64,000 nucleotides of DNA from Acanthochlamys bracteata (lineage: Eukaryota; Streptophyta; Magnoliopsida; Pandanales; Velloziaceae), in assembly GCA_019914995.1 (NCBI GenBank), contig CM034129.1, positions 10,905,725-10,969,724 on the forward strand, given 5' to 3'. Of the stretch, positions 35,514 through 47,957 are shown one piece after another. The position numbers and the translations under genes were made by a program. Each line of letters opens with the position of its first letter. Positions within the stretch are counted from its first letter, which is position 1. The notes under the pieces are model-generated. The model had not been told where the DNA came from. It searched no databases and saw nothing but the letters and a program-made list of their open reading frames with translations.

Positions 35514-38337
35514 AGAACACCATACAACGGAAAGCACCATGCACCTACACCGCCAATAACATTGCGTCCACAAGTAACATAAGAACATTATATTTACTAG
35601 CCCATACATTTCCTCTATATTTTAGGCACATCTAATACCATTCTTTCTTCCACTTTCAAAAGTTCGTTGGATAGCTGCATGCATTTGCCTTTCACATAAG
35701 CTCATCCCAGGAGTTACATACATAAAACACAACCAAGGCTACTGCATTTTCACATGGCTTGAATTTTTTTGACCCTAAGAATCAACGTCTCCTGAATTAT
35801 TCTGATCCAATTTTTTTAACCTTTATACTAGACTTATTATAGGTTCTATCCAATTGATAACAGCACTTGACAGAGAATTGTATGTGTAGGCATATGAAGA
35901 AAATTAAAAAGGCTTGAATATTTCAAGAATTCGCCTACGCTTACTTGTCTAGTTCTTTGTCATCAAGTTGTCCACTGTATATCAGCTTCTACAACCTTTT
36001 CCCCAACCAGATTAAGATGTTCTTTTCCAATATCCACTGAGTACTGCAAAATGGGCAGCCCAATCAGATGATACACAACTGAGATATAGTGAAAGCCTTC
36101 AAGTTAGATGCAGATGCCCAAGTTAACTCAGATGCAGAGACAACCTTTTTGTTATTATATGAACATCAATCTGATAATACACAATAAGTATGAAAGATTT
36201 GTTAAGAAAAAGGAGTTAAAAAAAAGGGTAGCTGAGGAGCTTGGCATGAGGTAACAATATAAACCAGGTTGATCTGCTAGAGACATGGCTATCATATAAT
36301 TGTCACAAATAGTAGTTCATGGACATAGAGAATGCATAACAATCTCAGTCTAGTAGAAAGTATGGCCAACTCCCAAGAAAGTTACACATATTGCATTTTT
36401 AGTTTTTCTCTATCCTAGTTTGATAGGACTCCTATACACTTTCAGACCATGCTTCGGGAAGACAACAAAAGTACAACGAAAGATCAACAATGATTAGGCA
36501 TTTATGAGGTCTGCATAGAAAAAACAGTGCAAAATTACAGATGGCAATAGATAAAAGAATTATTAGAGAACTTTTTCTTGCTTGTGAACATCCATGTATG
36601 TAAGAAAAGTTTGGACCCTAGTTAGACATTTTTTAACGAAAAGTTGCAGGATAGATACACAACATTCATCGTATGTGTAGAAGAAAACAAATCAATGTAT
36701 CCCCTTATGAATGCAGTAGCTCGTATTTTTTATCTTCAATATGGATAAGAGTGGCAATTACCAATGATAAGAGCTTACCTAAGAAGTGAGCTGCCTCATG
36801 GCAAACGGTTCTTTCTTGGAAATCTGCGAAAACAGAAGAAAAAGCACCAGTTGCTACCTGAAGATGACCACAACAGTTTCAAAGTGAACTAGAGCGAGTT
36901 AATGAATCATTAGGATCCTTTTGCTTAAGGTGGAACTAAAGCACACAACTACCTTCCCTTATATCTAGAAAGCTAACAATTTGACCTCAAAATCACTTGT
37001 CAACTGCAGTATAAATAAGTTAAAAAGATTTTAGCTGATTTGCTTCAAGAACCAAATTGGTAAACGATTTACCTAGGAAAAATACTTCCTATGGCCAAAA
37101 CTATGAAGGAGATGCTTCCAATTAGGTAAGCACAAAGAAGCCCCAATTCAGAAAGTGATTAATTGTATCGAGTTGGTTCCTTGTAGTGGGACTTCAAGGA
37201 GTCATCACTAAGAAGAATTATTTCCCTTGAAACACAACCTCCTATCAGACTGAAATTAACTGGATGAAACGCTGATAGAATTATATGGTGAAAGATGATT
37301 TTATAATTCTTGAGATAGTGGAATGCTATATGGCTACAGCTGGTAGCAGCCAACTTACTCTTGTCTAATGTAATAAAGGAATATATATTTCCAAAAACAA
37401 GACAGCCCTCATTAAAATATCTTGGCATTTTGAGAACACTAATCCGATGGCAAAAGATGAAAAGCAAAATGCTACTTGAAACTATGTTGAGATTGTCTGT
37501 AATTTAGAAGACAAAGACAATGGATTACCATAGGAAGCTGGCCAGCGATAAGTACTAGAAACCTTGTGGTTCCGACAACTGTGAAGAGAAAAGCTGCCTG
37601 CGGAATACAGATTGCATAGTTACAAAAGTTAGCACCATCCTGGAGAAAGATCCCTTTAAAGGTTAAGTATGCTTCACTCTTCTTCTAACATGTGTTGTAG
37701 AATCTCAAAAGCTTTGATGTACTTACTTGTTCTCATAAATCACATCATGGAGCAATAGGGTTCCTAATACTGATATGGTTTAAGAGAAATGCATGGATCA
37801 CTTTATGAAGCCAGTGTCTATACTTGATGCTTATAACAAAATGCATCAGTTCATGGTAACATAAGATTACCAATTAGCAAATGATAAGAGCATCAAAGAG
37901 ATTGCTGAGCATTAGTAAACTTACAACATTTCTTCACTTGGAATTGCAAAGGTTCTCAACATTTTTTATTCCAAGAGTAGTCAGTTCCCTTAAGGATGTA
38001 TGCAAAGATTTTAGTGAACATTTCTATAGATGAATCAGAATGGCAGGTAAAATATGAAAAGCAATAGCAGAAATTAGCAAGTAACTGTAGACGCACATGA
38101 AATGGTTATTGAAGTAGTGTATCTCTTTCCATTAGCAGTCTCGAACTTCTACTTTAGTTAAGGACTGATAATTCGGCGAGCACCTCCACTTTTTGGCCCA
38201 TCCGAGTTCACTCAACTGATCAAGCGCCTCTTTAACAGCATTACTATCTTTCTGCAAGCCAAGAATAATCAGTTCAGATGCCTTTGTTTAGTTTGTTATG
38301 TCTTCGTGACAGAGGAGAAGGGGAAGAATATGCTTAG

Positions 38338-38540
38338 CTATAACAAAGCACCGATGCTAGAGAGACATTAATGAAGATATAATTTCACAGAAGCACCAGT
38401 TGTTTGCATGTTGCCATTAGTAACATTCAAGTATAACAAGGCATTGATGCCAGAGGCGAAGCCAGAGAAACATCAATGACGATATAATTTCACAGAAGCA
38501 CCATTTGTTTGCATGTCGTTGCCTTTACTAACATTCAAAT
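38338..38540. repeat. Tandem ~105-bp duplication inside pseudogene intron
   Basis: Two copies share gatataatttcacagaagcacc and ttgtttgcatgt blocks (38377 and 38480 regions), with a few substitutions and small indels. Confidence 0.8.
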
Positions 38541-39627
38541 GAAGGTAGCAGAAGCAGGAGAATAAATTCATCAGGTACCTATGCTTTCGTACTTTGATAG
38601 TAATTCTCAAAAAGTTAGAAGTCATATACAAAATGAAGCTCCAGGACCTCTACGCTTTCTATTTCTAATTTGTTCTGTCATAAGTTCAAGGGTCGTATAC
38701 ACCTTGAAACAATATGCAATAGATCTCAAGCACTTGACTATTATTCTCCACAACTTACTTTCTCCTACTTTACCTCGATACTATCACAATCTAGCTCGAT
38801 CACAGTCAAAATTTCCAAGTTTCAAAACAAAGGCTAACATGTTCAGTAATACCGATTACCATAAACCTTCCACCAGAATTGAAAATTGTTAAACCTACAT
38901 AAATATCAAATCCAATAAAACTCCTATAGATGATTCAACACGGTGTAAATTACTCTCCATGAGATCACCAAGACTTCACCTAACCAAATCAATTAATAAC
39001 AGAACTCATTCAATCTGATCCAACCAAAAGAGACTTGACTGATCGAGACCGGTGAACTAATTGTCCTCAACGTATCTCAGATAAAGCAAGTGCATTAATC
39101 CATCAGGTTGGCAAGAAATCAAACAGTAACAGGATCCATTGCCATCCAATTCTAGAGAATTGCAAGAACAGAGTTCTCAAACCGATTGAAATTCAACAAA
39201 ATCAAGCATCTATTACTGGTTCGAAGATAATAATAGCATCAATTCATCGAAGCATCTACAAAATCAACACCAAAATTTCACCGATTCGATTGAGATAAAG
39301 AAAGACAAATAAGGAAGAATTAAATTATCCGGAGAAATTCAATCCGTACAGGTACAAAATCAAACAAAACAAAAACCAATCCAAAATCAAAATCCCGTGC
39401 TTCGATTCATAAACTAGACAGCTACATGTACCAAAAACCTAGTCAGAATCGCAACACCATACTTAAGCGGCTTGCAGATTCAAGAGGAGCGAAATCAACA
39501 CCCGAAGCAGTCGGAGAAGAAGAAGCTTCGATCCGCCGGGTTTTACAAATCTCTGAATCCTTCGATGAGAGATTCGAATGTCGAAACCGATAGAGATCTG
39601 GGGAAGAAGAAACGAGAGCATCGCCAT

Positions 39628-42166
39628 GACCGAAGCTTCGATTTCTCTCTCTTCGTGACCTTGAAGAAAGAGAGAGAAGTGGATAATGTTTCTCTGTTCT
39701 GTTCTCGGGCGGGAGGTTTATGGGACCTTATATACCAGCCACTGAAAACTTGGAGATCACGGCATTTGGGGGATTTTGGCTTGGCATGCAAAATAAGCGT
39801 ATTTATAAGGGATTTTATAATAATTAAAATGACAGCGTATAACATATTTGGCATATATTGCTATGCCCCGCCAGCCTGTTAGGCCCAAACGGTTCGTAAT
39901 GAGCACAATCCGTTCGGCCCAATTGGAGTGAAAAGAATAGATCTTTGGTTCCGGGTTTTAATAAACCCGACATGTGTAAACCTTCTGATCTGGAGTCTGA
40001 CGCGCTAGCGACGAATACGGTTTGTATTGGCTCGGAGTTCTATGCATTTCCATATATATTAATAGGCACTCTCTTCTTGTAAATGGTCAAAGGTACAATT
40101 AAAATTACTTTTTATGTATTCGACGAATACGGTTTTTATTCCAAGGTCTAATGGTCTATAGCAAACTCTGCTTCAGTGCAGGAAATGTACAGCTCCTGGA
40201 CAAGCAGAAGTACGCTGGATACATATCCAATGCATCTCAAGCAGCTACATGTCGGTAAGCAAGATAACAAGTAGCCACGTGGCATATTCATGGAATATGC
40301 AGTACCATATTTTGTGCATTAGCTTTGAAAATATTTATAAAATAAAATTTTTTAAAATAAAAATTATTTTTATATTTTATAAAACGAATTTTATTTTATT
40401 TTATTTTTAAAAAAATAATAAAAATATAATAAAAAGATTTTATTTCGTAAAATTTTTTTATATTTTTTAAATTTTTAAATAAAATTTTTATATTTATAAA
40501 ATATGTTTTAAAATATGAAATAAAAAAAAATTAATAAGAGACGTTTCAAACGAAACGCTCCCTAGGTCTGTCTTGTCAAAACATGAATATGAAGTCAACC
40601 TCTTTGAATCTAGTCAAACGATGTGTCTTGATAACATGTGCCAGCTAGCTTTTTGTTTGAAAAGAACAAAATTAAAGACGAGCTCTTTTTGTGAAAATTT
40701 CCCTAGTGTTATCGATTTGTTCTTTTTTTAACAAAGTCATCAGTGCCTTTTCTTTGTTGCGTACTTTAAAGAAGAAACAGTACCACCTGCAAGATTTTGT
40801 AGAAAGTAGAGAAACAGTACTATCAAATGGTTATTAGATTGACCGTAGATATAAGGGCGTGTTTTTTTGATTTTAAAAATAAATTTTTTTAAAATAATTT
40901 TTAGAAGTGAGTTATTAAAAATAAATATATTTTTTATTAAAAAATATGTTAAAAATTATTTTTTATATTTTTTATAATAAAAAATAAATTATAATAATTT
41001 TTTAATAAAAAAAGTAATTTTTGGACGTAAAAGAATAATAACCTAAAAAGTTAGTTATCATGCACTGTTTTTCTCCAACAAGTATCATGAAAAGGAAATA
41101 TCTTGCTTTTCCTTTCTTGGGTTCACTGTTGATTTATCAAAATAGCTGCAACGTAATAGGAGAATCTTCCTCAATTCTCTTCTCCATAGGCTCTCTAGAG
41201 ATCTCAATCAAAAGGCGTAATTTTTTTTGCAGTGAATGAATTCTTTAGATCAGCATATGCAGAAGGAAATGTCACGTAAGAAAGATCTTGTGTTGACGCT
41301 CCTTTACCGTTCCTGACCCACACCCGAAAAGTCACTTCTTATGCAGACATTTCTAGACCAGCCCACATGAGCTACAGAAAGAAATTACCGCATTCCTTTT
41401 CCACATGCTTGAGCCACAGCCAGCAGTTTAGATTTTACATTAGATTAAACTCAGATTTTTTAAATAAATATAAAAATATTTTGTACTAAAATTAAATTTT
41501 AAAAAATATATTATAATAATAGTAATTTATTTTGTATTAAAAAAATTTTAAAAGATAGTTTGATAAACAAGCATTTCAAGATTATTACATCCTTCAGACC
41601 TTTTAATTCTCGATTTCCCTTTTGTTTCGAAAATTATGTCCTGGTGTGAAAACTTGTTTTTAGGTTTTAATCACCTGATATTAATGGAAAACAGTTCTTT
41701 CTTCGACAAACTAGTAAATGATCTATAGTTCTTTAGTTGAAGTTTGGTGAGAGAGCATTTTAATGAATGGGTGCAACTAGCTAGCTAGACAACCTTGGAA
41801 TAATACTTTAAATAAATACACTGTTATTTCATTATGACTTAGCAACTAAAGTTCCTATTCAAAATGTAGACAACTATAGGACATCAGTTTTCATAAGAGC
41901 AAGCTCCCATGCAAAAAATATCCAACACTCCATTACATAGAAATGAAAGAACCCCAAAATAAAACATTAGACCAAAAATGGGGTCCTACAACAGTACAAC
42001 CCTTAATAAATTAAGCTTAGATAGCACCAGTTCACACACACCTTAAACCTAGCTACAATTAAAGCACTAGAACAATCACATAACTGAATTAAACCTTAAT
42101 TAAAACCCATGCAGGAAACAAAACAGAAAGAAACACTACCAAACCCTAAAGATTGAAATTCTCTTC
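39628..42166. other. Intergenic region
   Basis: Holds the retained core promoter of the decayed gene (TATATAA on the minus strand at 39728-39734). AT-rich blocks lie at 40320-40560, 40850-41050 and 41440-41580 and resemble worn MITEs. The CYP78A 3' flank begins near 41880. No gene recognised. Confidence 0.6.
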
Positions 42167-43944
42167 TTAGAAAGCAGCAGCAAGATTTGAACGATGGACA
42201 GCGACGGCGGCGAGCGGAGACTTCATTTCACACGAAAGCTTCAGTACTTCATCGAGAACAACCGGCGATTTCTCTGCCGGTGCCCACTCGAACCCATGAA
42301 CAAGCGTAGCGACCCAGAGTGTTGACGTCATGTAACCTAAATTCTTACCTGGACAAACACGCCGGCCGGCACCGAAAGGAGCAAGTCGGAGATCGCCGCC
42401 GCGTACATCAAGCTCAGCTGCGGCGCCGCCAGGCATGAACCGGGTGGGGTCGAACACTTCCGGTCTATCCCACACTTCCGGATCGTGAGTTATAGCCCAC
42501 ATGTTGACCATGACAGTCGTCCCGGTGGGTACCACCATGCCATTGCTTAGCTGGACGTCTGCTGTTGAAAGCCTGGCCCAAGAGAGAAGCGGGCCGGGTG
42601 GATGCGCCCGGAGAGTTTCTTTGATAACTGCGTTGAGGTAAGGAAGGTTCGAGATATCTGACTCGGTCGGGACACGGTCAGGCCCGACTACCGAGTCGAG
42701 TTCGGACCGAAGACGGGCTTGGACTATTGGGTTGAGAACCAGTTCCGCAATGACCCATTCTGTTAGCAGCGCAACCGTGTCCGTACCACGGAAAATCATC
42801 TCCTGCATGATCGACGCCGACGACAAAATTTTAAATTAAAAACATCCTTAAATCAATGGTCCAAAAATAACTACATGCTCACGAAATAAGGCGGCTCGAA
42901 TTTTAAGATTGAAATAACCAGGTGGTGAGAATAGTTAAAATTTACCCATAGGACAGCGATCATGTCTTCTTCGTCGAGTTTTTCTTCGCCGTCGAGCGAC
43001 AATAACACGTCGACGAAGTCCGCATTGTCGTGGAGACGTTCTCCGGCGACCTTTCTCTTCGTGTGTTCATCGATTATGGATTTAACCAACCTGCGGACGC
43101 GTGGAACGAGAGCGGCACAACGGCGTGAGACGCCAGATGGATCGAAGAGCGCATTGAGCCATGGGAGGTGATCGGACCAGTTGAATGCTCCGAGAAGTTC
43201 AAACCCTTCCCTCACCAATTCGTTTAATTGTTTAACTTCTTCGCTGTTGTTGTCTTCATAGCGACGACCGAACACGCAGCCCATGATGTTGTTCAGCGCA
43301 GCGGCTTGAAGGTGCGGACGAAGAATGACTGCACCATTAGACATCTGCTCGCTTGCGATCGACTTAACCATCGCAGAACAGTCGGTAGAACGGTTTGGTG
43401 CATGAGAAGCGATACGGCGTGGAGCGAATAGGTGAGAGGAAGCTGTGCGACGGAGCAAACGCCAGTAAGCACCGTTTGGAGCGAACCCGATAGCCCTCCC
43501 GAACATAAGCTCGCGTGCAGACTGCTTTAACGGACGGTCAGAGAGGTTGGTATGGCAAAGAAGTTCTCTCGCGATGATCGGATCAGATGAAACAACTGCA
43601 GGAGTTGCACCGATAGAGAAAGCCATGAGTTGCTTCGCGTTAAAAGAACGAGCTAGTGATGCGAGTTTCCGGTGAGGTAGTGACATGGAAGAAGATAGAT
43701 CGAGCAGGCTGCCGAGAAGGGGGAGGCCACGGGGACCTGGGATTCGAGAATAGGAATGGTAAAACCATGCTGGGCCACCTGATGAGAATGCCCAGGCGAG
43801 AAGAATGGTCGAGATGAAACCGGCGATGACTGCTAGAATGGCCGAGAGAAACAAAGTGTCGAAGAAGATGGTGGTGTTTGTGTTGGAACTAAGGAGAGCA
43901 GGGAGGGTAACAACCCACCAGCTTGAATCTTTGCATGAATCCAT
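42167..43944 (-). CDS. CYP78A: Cytochrome P450, CYP78A subfamily
   Basis: Two exons (42946-43944 and 42167-42802) joined by a 143-bp GT-AG intron encode 544 aa, normal for CYP78A. Features in order: a hydrophobic N-terminal anchor (about 25-55), a [11 protein letters not shown] proline hinge, the I-helix oxygen-binding motif FRGTDT (about 337-342), the ExxR motif KETLR (394-398), FDPTRF, and the haem loop [10 protein letters not shown] with ligand Cys483. The [20 protein letters not shown] segment and the single intron just before EMIFRGTDT are typical of CYP78A. These ER-membrane monooxygenases (KLUH and relatives) promote organ, seed and fruit growth through an unidentified mobile signal. 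The exact member cannot be assigned by eye. Confidence 0.93.
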
Positions 43945-44041
43945 TGCTTCTATTGCTATTAAAAAGAAAAATATGCGATTGTTAGAGTGCTAGAGAAAGG
44001 GGTTGAAGCGAGAAGGATGAGAAGAGATGGGCTGGGGGTGT

Positions 44042-44049
44042 TATTTATA
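44042..44049 (-). promoter_or_regulatory. TATA box of CYP78A gene
   Basis: TATAAATA on the minus strand, about 100 bp upstream of the ATG at 43944. Confidence 0.65.
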
Positions 44050-45710
44050 GAAGTGGAGAGACAGATTTAAAAGTGGAATATTTTGAAATAAGAAAGAAGA
44101 AATTTCTTTCTAAATAAACTTTAATGAAATATATATGAACGAATGGTAGATAGAGAGAGGGGTAAGCTTTTAATTTTGGTATGTTCTTCAAAGATTAGTA
44201 AAATAAGTGTGGAACACAGCTGAGAATGTTTTATACACATTTAAATACGTAGCAATTCAAATGCATGAATGTTGGTTATAAATACATTGATCGTATAAGC
44301 TAGCTAGAAAGTAATGACAAAATATCTCACAGCTGTTACAATAATGTGTACATACTTTGAAACATCTAATTTCGTATAATAATTCAAATCACCTATAAAT
44401 GGTAGTTGAGTACAATACATTAATGGCATTGTATTTGACTAAGATATGAATGAATGGAAGTCTCTCACAGCCAATTATTTTCTTACTCTTGTTAGTATGT
44501 ACTTGAATTTGATTTGAAGAATCATTGACTCATGAGAGAGATGTAAATATCTGCATGTATATACTAGATATATTTCTTTTTAAATATAGTTTACTCAAAA
44601 AGTGCGTTCTTTTAATTTGGAAATAATTTTAAAAAAAATTAATTTTTAAACATAAATGAATACAAATAATAATATTAAAAAGGAGCTTAATTTTTAAATT
44701 TTTTTGTAATTAAAATAAATTAGAAGTAAACTTTTATATTATTTTATATTTTGAAGTGAAATATAAAAATTAAATCTAATGTATTTTTGAAAATTTTAAT
44801 TATATATATAATATTATTGAAATAAGTACAATAATATATTTATAAATTTCACTACACAATGCATACATAACTACAATATATTGCAACTTGGAATCGTTAC
44901 TCTGAATATTGCTAAGTTTATATAATCCTTCCAAAAGTCCCTTAAGAACCACATCATTGTAAAAATAATAACACAACTTTATAGTACAATTTGCAAACAT
45001 AAGTCGTTATTGCATTGATGAAATAGATAAAAATAGCATATAAGTTGCTAAGAAGACGAAAAATAGATCATTCAAGCCACCACTATAAACTATGCAATTC
45101 ATCGAGCAACTCAAGACATTTTAACACGTTCTTTATTTCTTTCCGTCAGTACAATAGCAATATTATCGATATCAAACTTGATAAAGTCGGAGATCTTCAC
45201 AATTTCTAGACCGTGTCTAATGGTGTCGTTGGCTTTGATCAGCGGTTAGATGGAGAATGCCTTTCTTTTTAAATTGCACATTGCATATTTACAGAGCTTG
45301 ACTTGTAACACAATGTAGACTTGAACGCAATGCATACAATACTACTACCAACTTTTAAGCTGAAAATATATCAATTCACTTGTAAACAAGACTATAGCAA
45401 TAATTACCAAATGGTCATAATGCATAACTATTGTGTGATTAGTTATGAGAGTTATTCTTTTATCTGTGTTGGAGTCAGAGCTTAACACTTTTAGGAGTAT
45501 TTCAATTGTTTAAAAATAGAGTTTTGAAAAGTGTAAATTTTAAAAAATAAATTAAAACTAAATTTTTATATGAAGCATTTTGAATTTTAAATTTGTCCAA
45601 AAAGAGTAAATTTTAGGACAACTAAGATATGATCTTATTCAGTAAACGATCGTTCAAAGACCTAAATATTGAGAAAGTAATAGCTAAAATTGAACTGAAA
45701 TAAAAATTAA

Positions 45711-45935
45711 GGGTGTCTTTTAATTATATAAAAGTGATTTTTATGAAAATAGAGTTCGCTGAGAAATAAAATTTGATGAAAATAAAGTTCGATGTGGTAG
45801 TTGAAACATGTAAAGTAAAATTTAAGCCGAAATTTTAATGAAAGCAGAGTTTAGAATAGCAATTAAAATACGTGAAATGAGTCAAATTTTAAATTTGAAA
45901 AAAAAAGTGAAGTTCGACGATATTAAAACATGCCG
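45711..45935. mobile_element. MITE with TAA target duplication
   Basis: Ends gggtgtcttttaat and attaaaacatgccg are imperfect inverted repeats flanked by taa (45708-45710 and 45936-45938). The internal sequence is AG-rich with repeated gagttcg-type motifs. Non-coding. Confidence 0.6.
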
Positions 45936-47650
45936 TAACTCTTTATAGAAATCTAATACTCAATATTGCAACTCATGACTCCATTGAAATTGTGTGAAGT
46001 TAGGTTTCGACAGGATTATTCATTTGGCGGGTGTAGGCTTCGAAGAACTATGGTTTGCCTTCTCCACAAATGATTTTACACACCTTTTCCTTGAGCAGAA
46101 GAACACAAATCCAGTACTTGAAGATACATTTGGTCTCTGTTCTTTCGAGTCAAATACTGCTTAACCATTGTTTAATTAACGAAGTTACTTTTAGGTTATC
46201 GATAACCGAACATCTAATTAAACTAGTTAGCCTTTCGTTTGAAATAACCGATGTACTTAGCTGAGTCAATTGCATATGTTACATGAAAAGGTTTCGTTTA
46301 TATATATGATAGCAGTATCAATCTCTTTACTATCAATCTTTTTTCTTAAAGGTGCAACATTGAAGCTTTAAAAATAATATAGCATGGCTTCTTTTGACTT
46401 TTGTAGAGCTGAGTATGTACGTATATATTATATAAAATTCATGCATGTCTCAAATTTGAATTTTTTCATATATAATAACGAATATAGATCTTTCGCTATC
46501 GCGTGATTTTACTCCACGAAATAAAACTCCATGAAGTTATAAGCTTTTGCAATACTTGAAATCTACGCCTAACTAAGGCCGTGAACCTAACTCAAAACTA
46601 CAACCACTGCCAACGTTGCATGAAGCTCTTTATTGAAATAGACGTAATCTTTTTCTAATAGGGCCGACCAAAACACGCAGTTGAACCGACCAGACACAAA
46701 ACTTTAATTTAGCAAAAATAGACTCAGCAGAATTGGTATTAATTCTCCATGTTGAAATATGTAGATCAGATCAATTTTATTATGAGAATTAAATCCGCTG
46801 AAGTTGAACTCTGTAGCTCATATACAGAAAAATATTGTTAGATATAATGCAATGCAATTAATAGGGTTCCAATTTATCGCGATTTGTCGGTGGGCCACAC
46901 CTGCCAATCATAAACCGGCAAGCCGGTGACGATGACATTCTCAAGGAAATGAAACAATAATCCTCGACCTAGCTGTTTAATAAGAAATATAACTAAAAAT
47001 CTACACAAAGAATCTTGTCTTTGACCCTTGACGATTTGTAGTCAAAATCAGTTCGAAACTATCATTAAATAAACACAACAGAATTCAAAACAATCAACTC
47101 AGAAAACAAGCGCTTTTCGGAATGAATCACTTAAGGTGTACGCGCTGCCGCGAACTTTACCGGCAACCTCCCGACCGGTCGTAATTATAAATTATAAAGA
47201 CAAAAACAACCTTTCCGCGATTCAGTTAATTATTCACCGACAAATACGTTCATCGGGAAAACGCGTTAATGTTTTCTAGTCAAGTTCTAATAAAATTAAA
47301 AAACTGATCTTTGCCTAGTGGTGGTTAACATACGCCACCGACGCATTATTGAAGCGAAGATACAATTACAATCACTAGTTAGATAGTTCGATTATTCGAT
47401 TAGATACCATGATTGGAACCTACCCGTTAAGCTCAGCTATAAAATGTACTCTTTACCAATGAGTTTCAAATTTCAATGGGTATGACTATGTTGGGGCTTT
47501 GTCAGGCCTTGGGTAATTAATACGAGAAAAAGATTTGGTACTGGGCCTTAAGATGTATTCCTGTTATATCTCAAGCCCAATACTTTAATGAATTACACAA
47601 ACGTGGATACAGAGATCTTTGAGAGTGGCAAATTCGTTTATACTGAAGAT

Positions 47651-47781
47651 TACATGCTTTGTGTAGAGAAGATTAAACGTGCACTGGGACAGTTGAGAAT
47701 TCGTAATTTTTGAGGCAGCACCACACCGCCAGAACGAGAAGAGAAGAGTCCAAAAAATGCAACACTTCTCTACACAAAGCA
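47651..47781. repeat. Inverted 18-bp repeats with ~95-bp loop
   Basis: atgctttgtgtagagaag at about 47651-47668 is matched by its exact reverse complement near 47763-47780. It lies about 180 bp beyond the oxidoreductase stop codon, on its 3' side, so it could form a stem in its 3' UTR or downstream RNA (inference). Confidence 0.7.
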
Positions 47782-47957
47782 TTGGCCTAATCTCAAACGA
47801 AACCCACAGCATAATTCAAATGCGCTAATCTCAAAGACGAAATCCACAGCAATATGCACGAAATGGTTCCGACTATTCAAAGCTGAATAGTCTTTTATTC
47901 ATGGTTTACATTCAAACCATGCTGATACTGAGTATACTGGATTGAAGCTTACTCAAA

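Larger units (their letters stand above)
34774..39627 (-). pseudogene. Decayed gene for plastid M41-protease-like membrane protein
   Basis: An intron-containing relic, read in order on the minus strand. Exon 1 is at about 39440-39627 (starts MAMLSFLLPQ, then a frame change before SPTASGVDFAPLESAS). Further pieces are 38161-38251 (NAVKEALDQLSELGWAKKW), about 37920-37998 (SLRELTTLGIKNVENL, then an extra T shifts the frame), about 37535-37612 (AAFLFTVVGTT), about 37080-37150 (WGFFV and YLIGSISF in different frames), about 36778-36826 (HEAAHFL in a shifted frame), about 35945-36047 (YSVDIGKEHLNLV then SGQLDDKEL in another frame), about 35180-35275 (RFINRSKPRLSKEQQQ, then a shift) and about 34774-34895 (LLKNKK, VLECIRAI, stop). 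I recognise the order as the plant family annotated as ATP-dependent zinc-metalloprotease-like or stress-regulated, a membrane protein lacking the AAA module. Because introns survive, this is a decayed gene, not a retrocopy. It lies tail to tail with DPE1. Confidence 0.75.
44050..47957. other. Intergenic region upstream of CYP78A
   Basis: AT-rich with no recognised gene. It contains one MITE (45711-45935) and, next to the oxidoreductase stop codon, inverted 18-bp arms at 47651-47781. The remainder is expected to hold CYP78A upstream control DNA. Confidence 0.6.

Noticed and set aside
39472..39882. 136-residue plus-strand open frame.
   Set aside because: It is the antisense shadow of exon 1 and promoter of the minus-strand decayed gene.
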